64,000 nucleotides of DNA. Origin: Pseudoneurospora amorphoporcata (Eukaryota; Ascomycota; Sordariomycetes; Sordariales; Sordariaceae). A program made the position numbers and the translations under genes. Positions 24,270 through 35,745 of this stretch are shown piece after piece; position 1 is the first letter of the stretch, and each line of letters starts with the position of its first letter. The stretch covers positions 62,001 to 126,000 of the forward strand of contig MU859143.1 in NCBI GenBank assembly GCA_033297205.1, written 5' to 3'. Below the pieces are notes generated by a model. It saw only the letters and a program-made list of their open reading frames with translations, did not search any database and was not told the origin of the DNA.

Positions 24270-24781
24270 ATGTGCTCAGGTTTGAGTTTGGGAAGGGTTG
24301 GGAAAGTGATGACAAAAAGACTGGAAATGGGAGGAAGGAATGAAGATACCACAAGTAAAAGATGAGGAATGAAATAGATTACACGTGTTCATGCCATGTG
24401 CTGTGTGCCCAATCGCCCATGGTGAAGGACTTGGTCAGTGATCTTTGGGATGATATGTCTTCATGGTTTGTGGATGTTATTACGTGGGTTTTGTACAGCA
24501 CCTAAGTGAGCTCTTCAATTCTCATGCCAAGTTAGTTGGGGTTCGCAACCCAGGCCCCCCTTATTCACGAAACCTCTCCACCATCAAGACACCCCGCAAG
24601 CAGGTTGACCAGATACACATTGCAAAGTAACAAGTAACGGCTTAAAAATATCAACCAAAAAAACTCCAGACACCCCTTTCGTCACCATCAAACTTCTTCT
24701 CTCATCAAGACATCCATCTCTAATCGACCCTCCCATCACTTATCATCAACATAAAAATCCTCATCATCATCCCCCAACTCC
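24270..24781. other. Convergent 3' intergenic region
   Basis: 512 nt between the convergent ends of GMP synthase and the minus-strand disordered protein gene. It is C/A-rich towards 24700-24780. No gene seen; presumably holds both polyadenylation regions. Confidence 0.6.
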
Positions 24782-27700
24782 TCAATCCTCAATCCTCAAA
24801 CTCCCATCAATCACATCCTTCCCTCCCTGGCCCTGCACCTCCACCTTTATCTTTCCCTCATCCTTGTATAAATCCACATCCATATCCTCCTCCGCAACCT
24901 CCTGCACATCCGACAACCAAGGCTTCCTCGCCACCTTTTGCCTCTCAGGCTTTCCTACTCTCTGTCTTGAGCTAGGCTTCCTCACCGGCCGTCCAATGTT
25001 GTCGGATGGTGTGTTTCCAGGACTGATATTCATATCCATATCCATATCCATATCTCCAGGGCTATTTCCAGCTCCAGCTCCAACTCCAAGGGATCCAAAC
25101 AGCCCCTTGCGTTGCGAACTGCCCAACGCCAACGCCATAGGGTTGATATTCACGTTATCATGCTGTAACCCCTTCTTTATCGTCTCTTCCGTAACCACCG
25201 GCGTCCCACCCATGCCCATGCCCATGCCCATGCCCATTCCCATTCCCATTCCCATCCTTGGGTTTGAGCTGGCCCCCTTCCTGCTTGTTCTGGTGGGGGA
25301 TTTCGCTCCGGAATTAGCACAGGAACGGCCCGGGCGGGCGACAGCTCCTACTCCGGAACCACCATTACCAGCACGTGGACGACCGCTAGATCCCGATCCA
25401 GAGCCGGAGCCTGGGTTTTGGTCGGGGGTAGAGCCAAAGAGAGAGTCAGATCCGGAGCCGGGACTTGGACGTGAAGCGCCCCGAGGTTGCGGGTTGAAGC
25501 TTGGATTGAGCGTGTTTCCCTTTGGGGCCATGTTGGACGAGCCGACGACGTTGGGGTTAAAGTTGCTGTGCCTTTTGGCGGTGTTGGGATCGAATCTCTG
25601 CATAGGCTTTACTGGTTGGAAGCTCACGTTTGAGGGGACGTTGGAGGCAAGGTTGGAGCTAGAGCTGAGGATCGAGCCAATTTTCGAGTTGGCATCGAGG
25701 TTTTTCATAGGCCTGAGGTCGAGTCTGGGTGCTGGAGCGGTGGAGGTAGAAGCGAAAGCAGAAGAACTAGAAGAAGCAGCTGTGGAGCCAAAAGGGGCAT
25801 TGGAACTGGAAGTGGAAGAAGAGGAAGTAGTACGCTTCCGATCAAGCCGAGTTGTATCCTTTGGAGCTGGAGGCCCAAAAGGATCATCACCCACGGTAGT
25901 AGCAGAAGTGGGAGGTGTAGCAGGCCGAAGCTTGAGTGTGGGAGGTTTAGGTCTAGCAAGTACCAGAGCCATGGGGTTTTCATCAATGATGGTTTCCGTT
26001 TCGAGTTTCGTTTTCTCGTGCTCGCGGCTTGGAGTGCTTGGAACTCGTGTTCTTGACGTAGATGAGCGACGCGGTCGTCCGGTTGTGGCAGTTGAAGTTG
26101 AAGGGGCACGAGTACGAGACGAAGAGCCAGCGTGTTGACGACCACTGGGACCGGAAGCAGAACCAGCACGAGTCCTTCCCCGACCTTGTCTCTCCATTCC
26201 CGCGTCGCGTTGATCATTTTCCTCTTTCTCCTTTTTGGCTCTGGCCCGCCGTATCTCCTCTAGCTGCCTAGCCGTTTTCTGAGCGGCAGTTTCTCCCACC
26301 GGTTCCTTGACCTGTTCCTTGGCCTGGCCCTCCTGCTCTCTTCTAAGCCTCTCATGTTCGGTCCGCTTCTCCTCTGGCCTCTGCGCCCTTCTCGCCGCCC
26401 TCATCTTGGTAATGTCGAACTCCTCCTCCGCTTGCTTCTCCTCTGTTACTGTAGTTACCAATTTAGGCTTCCTTGGACTTATAAACAGGTCGGCATAGTT
26501 CTCCTTCTTTGTCACGTCCTTCACCTTCAGCTTCGCTTCTTCCATGTATCTCGCACGTGCCCGTGTTTCTTCCGTCTCCGAATCTGCTCCCATGTCCATA
26601 TCATCCATGTCTATTTCAGGTCCCATATCCATTGGAACAGTCCCTTCTACCGGGGGTCGGGGAGCAAACGGGTTATCATAGCCCATGCCATCAGGCTCGT
26701 CCAGATCCATCGCATTCAGACTGACACGCCTCGGCTCCCCCGTCATCTCCACTTCCATGGTATCCGTCTTAGACCAAAACTGCTCCCTGAAATACCTTTC
26801 TTCCCACGCCCTATGATGCGCCAACACTCTATCCTGCTGCTCCAACTGCTCTTTAACTCTGCGTTCCGCTTCCTTGGTTTCAATCTCAACCCTCTTCACC
26901 CCTACCCTTCGTTGATGCTCTTCCTCCAACAGCTGCACCAGCTGGGCATTACTCCACTTGTGCTCCTTGCCCAGATCCTGGGACTGGTCTGCTTGTGCAG
27001 ATGACGGCATGGACAACTTCGCCCACTGTCCTAGATCCGCGAGTAAGACGGGGTCATAGCGGCCAAGCATCATCTCGAGTGTGTAGATGATACCCGGGTG
27101 CGCGCCGCTGTGCCTGGGTGCAGTGATATCCTTGGTCCATCTCTTGTGGCCATCCTCCAGCTCGTCAAGCAGCTGAGCAGAGCTTTTGCCTGCTTTGTTC
27201 TCCACCTTCATCTCGTAGGAGTAAAATTCCAGGAGCAGCCTGAAGTCGTAGCGGGTGAGTAAGGTCACCACGGCGGCAATGTCGGCCGTGAGGCCAAGGA
27301 GGCTACGGATGGCAAGAGCGGGATTCTTGGCTTGTTCGTGCTGCTGGTTGCCTGATTCGAGGGCATCCAGGAGTTGGGGAACCGATTTCACGATATTCTC
27401 TGGCTGGATAAGCCAGACGTAGAAGCTGTCGAGTAGCTGGCGGTCGTAGTGTGGAAAGTACGTGTACAGCTTGGTAAGATCGGGCGGTGGTCGAGAGGAG
27501 AAGGTGCTAAGTCCGAATGGCACTCGCGGAAGCAGAGCTGTCGAGGTTGTTTGGCCTTGGAGTGTCTCTGCTTCTTCCAACTCGCCGCACAAAGCTTCAA
27601 AGGCCTTGCCCACTGGAGGAATGACAACTGGGCAATTGGGAATTGGAGGTTCGAATGGTCGAAGGATGCTTAGGCTCGGGAGTTTGCGTATCATTCTTTT

Positions 27701-28022
27701 CTGGCAAAACAATGTTATCAGTTGTAGTCGCAGCCGTGGTAGGGTTACATGGGGATACATACCGAGTAGTGTATGTCACTGGAGTAGTGGGCTTGGGTGC
27801 CGGCGTCGGAGTAGTTGGCTTGGGTACTGGTGTTGGCGTTGATGTTACAGGCTTCGTCGCCTTCGCATTCTCCGTCTTACTCTTTGCTTCCTCAGCCTTT
27901 ACACGCTTGGTGCTTGGTGGCTGTGGGCCATCATCGTCATCGTCGTCATCGATAACAAATGGGTTGGAGGGGATTTTCATATCCGACCACTCTGTAGATA
28001 TGACTTTCCGTAACCCCACCAT
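24782..28022 (-). CDS. Large disordered protein with three tandem helical repeats
   Basis: Not a family I recognise. Two exons: 28022-27763, and 27695-24782 (stop TGA), about 1057 residues. The intron is either 27762-27696 (GTATGT...AAAAG) or 27758-27701 (GTATCC...GCCAG); both keep frame. The N-terminus has a run of seven Asp, then Lys/Pro/Thr-rich sequence. Residues about 165-350 form a structured block with three related units about 66 residues apart: YDRQLL...QLLDALE, YDFRLLLEFY...QLLDELEDGH and YDPVLL...QLVQLLEEEH. A long charged coiled-coil-like stretch follows, then Ser/Thr/Pro/Gly-rich disorder with Gly-Met and Asp-Met repeats encoded by CCCATG and CCATAT microsatellites. The acidic C-terminus ends DVIDGSLRIED. 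The start at 28022 lies 6 nt after a possible stop of the upstream OTU gene, so the 5' end is uncertain. Confidence 0.75.
25031..25055. repeat. (CCATAT)n coding microsatellite
   Basis: Hexanucleotide repeat inside the minus-strand coding region that translates as Asp-Met repeats (MDMDMDM). Confidence 0.85.
25210..25255. repeat. (CCCATG/CCCATT)n coding microsatellite
   Basis: Hexanucleotide repeat in the coding region of the minus-strand gene; translates on the minus strand as a Met-Gly alternating run of about 15 residues. The ATT variant units keep the same protein pattern (AAT GGG to ATG GGA phase). Confidence 0.85.
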
Positions 28023-28027
28023 GATGG

Positions 28028-29462
28028 CTATTTCTAGGTAACGACAATGAAGATGGAAGGGAGTTCAACGGTGCCCGCCAGTGGTGAGATACGTCATCCT
28101 CAGGTCTGTTGTGCTCTGCCGTCAGGAGCTTGTACATCTTGGTGGACGCCAGCGTGAGGCGTGGAAGACGGAACTCGTACGACAAATACTCGTTCGGAAG
28201 CATCGGTCGATAATGATTTTCATCCTGTTGTTCGTCACAGCAGTGTCAGCTTGCGTTACTCAAAGGTCGCGAACCCTAGGGTAATGTCACGGAGGTGTAA
28301 GTGGACGTACCGCATAGCAAAGAAATATGTGTCGACTGTTGTAGGCTCCAAAAGTCTTCATGTCGTAGACCTTGTTACAGGCCTCGACAGTCTCTGTTCC
28401 GTCGTACTTGTAAAGAACAAGAAAAACTTGGTAGAGATCAGCGGTCAAATAGCACGGGTCTTGATTCACCCAGAGGCCCGGAATGTGCAGTGCCTCCCAG
28501 AGGTTGAAATTTCCTTGATACCTTGCACCTTCCCCTTTAATTCCGCTTGACATGGACTTGAATTTCGTTTTCATCATTTTCTTGTAGAAATCGTGGCGAG
28601 GATGGTGGGGGGTGTTGAGGATGGTCTCGAGATACCAGAGGTGTTCGGCCTTGACGAGTAACCAGAAGTTGGCATTGCCGTAGATCAGTAGCGCGATGGA
28701 AGCCCAGTAACAGTGCCCATCTTCCATATGTTTGCCATGCCTGGCCTCATCTTTCCACTTGTTTGGATGCATCACGAAGACCACCTTTTCGACCATGGGG
28801 AAACCCTTGTAAAGCACAGCGGGAGGGTTTTGGGCGTTCCTATGCTCTCGGCTGTAAGCTTCGAAGTATCCCGACCAATCCCAGTCTGCGAGTATAGTCG
28901 CCATGTCTGGATCGGCAATTGGAACCGGAGGATCTGACCTACGGTAGCGGTCGAGGAAATTCGTAGTCGCAGCGAGCTTGTACCTGCAAAAGTGATGATC
29001 GATAGACCGTCTATATCCCAGTCGCCTTCTGATGGCTGTAAAGTTGAGGCTTGATGTAAGCCTGACCGGTTCGGAGTCAAGACTGGATGCCTTCCTCTTG
29101 ACGGCGCCTGTACTCGTGATCGGAGTGTTGGGCTTCCCTTGGACCTCGGAAACAGCAGCGGTCTTTTTAAACGGAAGCGGCTTGACTTTGACCGCCTCGC
29201 CGTCATCGTCGTTGTCATCAATGGTCCACTGGGCCTTCTCTTTCGCTTCCGGGCGCTCCCATATCTCGACCGTCACGACAGGGGCAGCAGCATTCTTCGG
29301 ATCGACAATCGGTTCGGCGCGTTTGATCATTTCGAGTTCGTCGTAATATAATATCTCAGACCTCTCCTCCGGGCTGTAACTGGACCGCTGGGACGTGGCA
29401 GATGTGGGCATGCCCGAGCCGGAGCCGGCCTGCGACTCTTCAGCGCACTGTTTTGGTGGCAT
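28028..29462 (-). CDS. OTU-like cysteine protease (putative deubiquitinase)
   Basis: Probable ovarian-tumour family cysteine protease that removes ubiquitin or a ubiquitin-like modifier. Exon 1 is 29462-28311 (384 codons), intron 28310-28225 (GTACGT...AACAG). Splicing creates IFLCYADENHYRPM, the C-terminal OTU box with catalytic His (His388). The N-terminal OTU box is MEDGHCYWASIALL with Asp248 and nucleophile Cys251, matching the D-G-x-C pattern. Between them lie hydrophobic segments (LLVKAEHLWYLETIL, LYQVFLVLYKYDGTETVEA) in the order of the fold. The first 200 residues are charged and probably disordered. Exon 2 may end at 28093 with a 59-nt intron (GTATCT...CTAG, 28092-28034) to a final AAA-TAG exon ending 28028; otherwise the frame runs to 27946 and overlaps the next gene. 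Family assignment is from motif order, not a search. Confidence 0.72.
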
Positions 29463-30763
29463 TGTTCGGATTGCGCCTGGTGGTATTGGTACTACGTATT
29501 GTCACGAAAGTTGGGAAAAGGCATTTCCAGTCAGACAGGATGTTCACCGATTCATAAGTAGGTAGTAGGTATCGGGAATCGACTGGAACGAGCGACGGCC
29601 CCCCTCGCCTTGTTCACTACCACATCTTTCTGATGAATGGATTCCATTGTTGTTCGAGTAACTCGGTGACAAACCAAGAGGGGGGCCATCATTGTCTTTG
29701 ACCGCTCGACTGAACCTTGTGGCTTTTTTTCAAAGGGTGCATCTTGGCCCTCGTCCGGATTTGGCATGTTGGGGCGTGTCGTCGGGTACGAACAATGGAA
29801 ATGGTGGAACAAAAGTCGGCTTTATTCGACGCTTGGTTAAGAAAAGTGAGTGAGCGTGTCAGGAGTGTTAACAAAGGCCAGTGGATGTCGAGGGGTGGGG
29901 CTCGAGTCGGGTTTGCTGACAGCGGCAGGCAACGGCACCATGCGTTAATATGATTGGTCCAGAGCGGCATCAAACCGCCCAAAAGGGAAAGTGTACGGTT
30001 GATGCTTCCTCCTTGACACTACACCCGAATGAGTGGTCGTAAGAATGGATTATTATGGAATTCCCCAGAACAGTATATTCGAGGTGAGAATATGCTTTGG
30101 TTAAGTAAAGAACGAAACGAATCAGTTGGACATAGAAAGGCATCAACAAGATGCAACCTGGCATATTCAAGCCAAGTTTCGGCTTGGTTATAGAGCGAAA
30201 CCAATCAGTTAGAGATAAAACGCCTGGGGAGGCTGGTCCGAGGTCTCGAGTTAATAAACAAACTAGTATTAGATTGTACACTGGAACTTGCGTTATACTA
30301 TACACCTTTCCCTGCCTATATGCCACGGCTTGCGAGAGCATACCTATTGATGGATCTTTATTCAGAGTCAATTCAATACTACACTATCCTGTCCATGAAA
30401 AGATATACAAAAAGGGTGAGAATAGAAAAAACGTCCTCAACACCGGCCAAATTTTATTTTTCAAAGAATGATAAAGTCCCGTCCTTTCAACTCCCAGCAG
30501 ACCAAAATCATCAACACCAATCCAGAAGAATCATTTTACCTCCCCAGTGCATAGTCTAAAACTCTAGAAGCCACGGCAGATTTGACGCCCAAAATGACAG
30601 ACAAAGCACATCATGCTTCGTTGGATATCAGACACCGTGTACTGTTGACCACTGCCTCCCTCCCTGCCATGCATCCTCCCGCCAACAAGCGAGGTTTTTC
30701 CCTTTCCGCCACGGCCCCTTCACAAGTACGAGGGGGCTGCATCTCCAAAATGAAAGCACAGGA
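29463..30763. other. Intergenic between OTU gene and zinc-finger gene
   Basis: 1.3 kb, AT-richer than its flanks around 30040-30480. No gene supported on either strand. A TAGGTAGTAGGTATC word lies near 29561-29575. Confidence 0.6.
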
Positions 30764-32560
30764 TTAGACGCCCGAGACCTTGTGCACATTGGTCATATGT
30801 TGGTGCAAATATTCAGCGCTGGAAGCGACATACGAGCATCCTTTGGAGAAACAGGCATATCCGTCCATCATTTGCGTCCAGTTCGGCTCATCATGATGCT
30901 TCCCGGTAACGTGCGACGCCATTTGTGATTTACAAAAGGTCTCCCCACAGCCTGCAAAAGGACACAGCAAAACCGGGGCAGGACATTCCCATGCTATATG
31001 CTCGGCTCGTTTCTCACGTGTTAAAAACGCGGTGGAACAGGCTAGGCATTTGAACACGGTAAAGACATCCTTGTTATTGGGCTGTGACTTGGAAACCGCT
31101 GCTCGTTGGCGAGTGAAGGCTATGTTCTTCCTGTGGCTCTTCATGTGCCTCTTGAGCTCCTCCAACGTGTTCTGCGGCTTTTTGCAATCTTTCAATGGGC
31201 ACGGAAAGTCCTCCCCTGATACCGGTAGAGCCTCACAATCCCAGGGTTGCATGAATTCGTGCGTCCGCAGCATGTGTGTCTCGACTCGAGTTTTGCATGC
31301 GGCTGCCTGTTGTTGATCACCTCCTTGTACAAGTACTGTACAACCCTCTTCCGGGCACGCCCATGCCCACGAAGACTTCTAGGCTCGAGAATGGGGGAAG
31401 TGGCTAGAGGTATTTTTGTGGGAAAGTAGGCCCCTCTTGCCGGAAAAAGCTTTTTCGCACCAGCAGCAACCAAGAAGTTGATCGGTTTTTTCAAGACAGC
31501 CCCCCTAATGGTCTGTCCTATGTGTTGATAGGTCACAGCTTGTTATAAACCCCGCCTCGCAAGTTACACATTTCCAGACTCCAGCAGTGTCAGCGACAAA
31601 GCCGACATTTCTGTCTTCGGTTGGGTGTCCTGGGGTATCATGTTCCGCTGCTTCGGCTGTTTCTGCAGACCCGGAAGCCTTGTCGTCATGTTGACCTTCC
31701 ACGTTGAATGACCCCACAAATGGCTCGCCCGTAAATGGGCTACCTTCAGAAGCTACCACATTGCTTTGAAGGTTGAGTGCTTCTTTCTGACCCCGCTCTT
31801 TTAGCACCTGGCCATGACCGTCACTTCCTGCCATGTGCCTTTTCTGCGAGTCCTTTTGCCCTGGCTCCTGAGTATGGAGATGCTTGTTACCTTGGGAGGC
31901 ATCAAACTTTCGCTTTCCCAGTATTGGGCCCGTCTCTCCCGCCGTCTGCGCCAAAGTCTGCTGGTAGCTGGCGCTAGAATTTTGTTCGAGGCCAAGTTGC
32001 TGTTGTCCTGTGAATGCTGCAGAAGCTAGGATTGGGTTGGAATGCAGCGGCTGTGGCTTAGGGACATAATTGCCAGGCGGTAACTGTTGATGAAGAAGGT
32101 GTGCGTCCTGATTGTTCCCTGCGATTTGTCCAGCACCCATTGCTCCTCCAGATACTGGGTCGTCGAAGTCCCCATACCAATCGGGTTGAACCACCGGCTG
32201 GCCACTTGGCTGGGAAGTGCCATTCATAGGCAAAAAGGTGTTGCTGGGAGAAGTCTTAGCCAGGTTGGCCATTCCCGTGCCATAGAATGACATATCGAAA
32301 TTGTACTGGTTCGGAAAAATTGCAGAGGTATTGGCTCCGTATTGCAGGTGGCCGCCTGGCTGACTCGGCCGACCGTCAAAACTCCAACCGGTCGGGTCAT
32401 CAAAGGTAGTTGTTGAGGGCTGTTCAAAGCATTGGAAGTTTGGATCCTGGAAGTCGAAGTTGCCGAGTAATGGCGGTATATTCTGCTCATCTCCGTTCCC
32501 TTGCTGCTGCTGGCCGGGCGAAGACCCTGCTAGGCCATCATGGTTCGGATGCTGAGACAT
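30764..32560 (-). CDS. C2H2 zinc-finger array protein interrupted by two in-frame UAG codons
   Basis: Probable nuclear nucleic-acid-binding protein. One frame runs from ATG 32560 to TAA 30766-30764 with two stops, TAG 31507-31505 and TAG 31381-31379, and no frameshift. Part 1 (351 residues) is Gln/Asn/Gly/Pro-rich with a basic stretch (GKRKFD) and ends in a complete C2H2 finger (KCVTCEAGF...HRTDH). Part 2 (41 residues) holds a perfect C-x2-C-x12-H-x5-H finger (CCWCEKAF...LLSHKNTSSH). Part 3 (204 residues) starts with CPEEGC...HMLRTHE and continues with FPCPLKDC...HMKSH, FKCLACSTAF...H, LLCPFAGC...HVTGKHH and YACFSKGC...HMTNVH. No in-frame intron with good signals removes either stop. Read literally, translation stops after 351 residues. 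UAG editing or readthrough would give 598 residues with about seven fingers. A recent pseudogene is the alternative. Confidence 0.75.
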
Positions 32561-33317
32561 TTTGCGTGGGCAGTAATCGATAACTGTCGAGGAAGTCGAA
32601 CAAGTGCGATCGAAGAGAGATGGACGGTAAGACGGCTGAGGTATGGGACATGGCCTGTTGATAAAATGAAGAACCTGAGAAGAAGGCTGAATGAAAAGTC
32701 AGCTGGGAAGCTGAAACATTGCCTCGGGGAGTTGTACTTATATACGGCGCATGACAGGAGCAGATCCCCTTGAAAATCACGTTATGAGCAAGTCCTCTCC
32801 TTCCATCATTAGCATCTTATCTCCTGCCGTACTGGTTAGGTAATTTGACTTCAAACGGAAAGTGAAGGGAGAGGCGGGGGCATGATTGAGAAGTGCATGC
32901 TCACCGCAGTACCCAGTTGATTGGTGATACTTGATTTGTGTCTAGTAGCTCCTTCCTGTGTTCCAAAAGCACACCATGTCTTCAAACAATCCGACCATAC
33001 CTTAGTAAGGATTCCCACGGAGGACATAATAAATGGAGGAAGCAGAAAGATGTTTTCCAAGCAGTACACTGGTATGCCACCATGCCTTGACGCGAAAGTA
33101 GGCAGTAGCTGCTATCTTTGGAACACGCAGAAGAGGGAGAACAGAGGTAGGTACATGGATGATCACATTTTCTCGGCACGAAGGTGATTATCTGATTGAA
33201 GATCTTGTTTGCTGGCGAGTCGTATAACAAAATGTATCGGGGCTCAACAGGCCCTCTAAAAAAAAAAGAAAAGAAAAAAAAAAGAAAGAAAGGTTTACCG
33301 TAGGAAGATTGAGCTCC
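32561..33317. other. Intergenic between zinc-finger gene and PMI gene
   Basis: 757 nt with no supported gene. It contains a purine-rich A/AAG run at about 33258-33291 just downstream of the mannose-6-phosphate isomerase stop codon, and the promoter of the minus-strand zinc-finger gene on the left side. Confidence 0.6.
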
Positions 33318-34603
33318 TCAAACAACCGCCATGTGAATCTGCATCCCCTTATCAGTCTTCCAGACAACCGCAATCTCGGGTGCCACAAAGAAGATGGATC
33401 CCTCCTTCAAGTCAAATGTCTTGCCATCGGCCAACATGGCGCCTTCGCCGCTGGTAACAATCAACACGCTGGGCCCATCGCTCGGAGCAATCTCGTCGCT
33501 CTCGCCGGCTCCTAGGTCAGCCTTGAGCATATCGAACTCGCTCATGGGCGGCTTGTACACCACGGTGCGCCCCTCCTTGCTCTTTTCGCTCTTGTTGCTC
33601 GGCAGCAGCATGTCTGCCGCGGTATGCCCTTGGAACGTTAGCGTCTCGGCAAACAAGTCGTAGCTGTTGCGGTCGGCGGGAGGACAGAAGCCGGCATTGA
33701 GCACATTGTTGCTGCGGGCCATGCACTCGACAATGTCACCCGACAGGTAAGCGTGGATACCGTCGGCGGGGATGTAAATGGAATCACCAGGCTGCAGCAC
33801 CATGTAATTCATGCAGAGGAGAGCGACGAGAGTTCCGGGATCCTTGGGGCCGTATTGGTCCTGCAGACGAGGAATCAGATCGGGGATGTAGTCGTTCTTG
33901 GGCCCAAGCTCTTCCTTGGGGGTCTTGAGGAGGGACTGGGCAATGTTCTGGATGCTGCCCTCCTCGGCCTTGAGCAGACTTTTGGTGATGTCTCGGAGGG
34001 TGGCGTCGGTCCAGGTGTCGGTGGTCCCTGGGGGAACAAACTGGCGGAGGAAGGGAAGCTGGAAGAGAGGCACAATGTCGGAGAGAGGCTTCCAGCCGGC
34101 AAAGACCTCGAACTTGGACAGGGCCACGGCAATTTCGGGCTTGTGGTTGGGATCGGTAAAGTTTTGGGGGTCCTTCTTATGGAGCTTTGTTGCGAGCTCC
34201 TTGTTGGGGTGGATTTGGAGGGGCAGGGCTTTGGCAATGGAAAGGATCTGGGAGGGGTGGGAAGTCAGCACTGCGTTAGGAGTAAGGCATATTGAAGCCA
34301 TACCTTTGGCAAATATGGGAGTTGGCCGTCGAGATTCTCAATGACCTTCTTGCCCAGTAGCGTCTCCTTGTTCTTTTCGAGAATGTCTTTCAGGGGCTCT
34401 CCCGTATCGAACTTCTTTGCCGGGAAGTCGGGATAATCGCCGAACCACATTTCCGAGTAGAACTCGTCATCCTTGATCTGGAAGCTTTTGTCGGTCTTTG
34501 CGCATAGTTGGGCAGCGAGAGACTCCTTTCCCTTCTTGCCCCAAGGATAGTTGTTGCAGGAGCCTGTGAGCTGGAAGACGCGTTCGGGAGTGGTGACGGC
34601 CAT
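33318..34603 (-). CDS. PMI40: Mannose-6-phosphate isomerase (type I)
   Basis: Zinc enzyme interconverting fructose-6-phosphate and mannose-6-phosphate, supplying GDP-mannose for glycans and cell wall. Exons 34603-34304 and 34247-33318 (intron 56 nt, GTATGG...CCCAG) give 409 residues, stop TGA. The N-terminus VFQLTGSCNNYPWGKKGKES is typical. Metal ligands fall at the positions numbered in the Candida enzyme: Gln111 and His113 in LQIHPNKE and Glu138 in NHKPEIAV, with the later His in IPADGIHAYLSGDIVE. The segment after it reads CMARSNNVLNAGF where yeast has an Arg in NVVRAG. The gene is divergent from the DUF3292-like gene, 1142 nt between start codons. Confidence 0.96.
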
Positions 34604-35745
34604 GGTGCAGTGGTCTCGTAGGTGTACGTTTGGAGGATGTTTTGGGCGGCAATGGTGATTCAAAGCTGCGAGGGTTCGGTGGCTGTTCTCTTAATTGTTA
34701 ACGGGCAACGACAAAATGTCTATGTCGTCACCACCTCTGCCCGTGCCTATCTGTAAGTGGGGCCAGGAGATCAGTGCTTAACAATTCTGTACTTGGCATC
34801 ATCAGATGAACCGTAGGTGCACATTCTCAGCATGGTGTTCATTACATCTTCAAGGGGGAAAACAGTCCATTGTGCGCTCCATACGACCCCTATTCAACCA
34901 CCAGTTGTCAATTCCAAAACCGTCCAAGTTGGAGTGCAACGAGAAGCACCGCTTGCAGGCTGTTGTCCATGTCTTGTTAAGACGGCTTGATGATTTGGTG
35001 ACGGGTGGTTCCTTGCAGCTGGCGGCCACTTGGCTTGGCATGACGTATAAGTGTTAGTACAGCCCGGCAAGAGAGAGACGACAAACAACAAGAGGACTGA
35101 CTGCCCTCATGAGGATCCAGATCAGATGGCTTTTTGAATGCAATTCCACGTGGAAAGAAGAAACAGAAAGCAAGTAATACGGGTCGATGGAGAAGCCGTT
35201 GCGATACGAAGCTGGATCGAGGTTGGCGTTTTGCAGATCCGGAACCCTGGAATCTGCCAAACAGCCTTCAGTTTGCACTAACACAGCCCACTGCAGCGTC
35301 ATCACAGTGGCAGGTCCGCAAATGGTGCCCCTGGGTTCCAGTGGTTCCCCCAGCGGACCCCCTTTTCTTGGCGCCATTGATGTCATAAGTCCCCGTCGAC
35401 CCTTTCCCGGAACTATTCCAAGTCGTTCTTGTCCAACCTTAGCACCGCCGCTTCCAGACTCCCATCCCATCGTCATGGCATCTCCATATCTCCCCCGGAA
35501 TGCTGGGATCCCTGATGCCCCGCCCATTACTTGCATCCCATCGTTCGATGTGTCTGGACTCTTCCATCAAAGTACCACATCCCCCCTGCAGGACCAGCCG
35601 AAGACTTGGTTCCAAGCTTCCATCCATCAAACCCGGTACCGTGCTTGTCATCACGTCAACTTCTATTAATTCCCCGGATATTACAACGCCTTCAACAACC
35701 AACTACCTTAAGCACAACAACCCTCGATGTGGTAGTGGTAACAAC
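34604..35745. promoter_or_regulatory. Divergent promoter region, PMI / DUF3292-like gene
   Basis: 1142 nt between opposite starts. The frame of the DUF3292-like gene is open upstream to an ATG at 35500, so an 82-residue N-terminal extension cannot be excluded, though its sequence looks like leader (Ser/Thr/Pro, no domain). No specific binding site recognised. Confidence 0.5.

Noticed and set aside
24864..26138. Plus-strand open frame of 424 codons antisense to the disordered repeat protein
   Set aside because: Follows the minus-strand low-complexity repeats; no start context or motif of its own.
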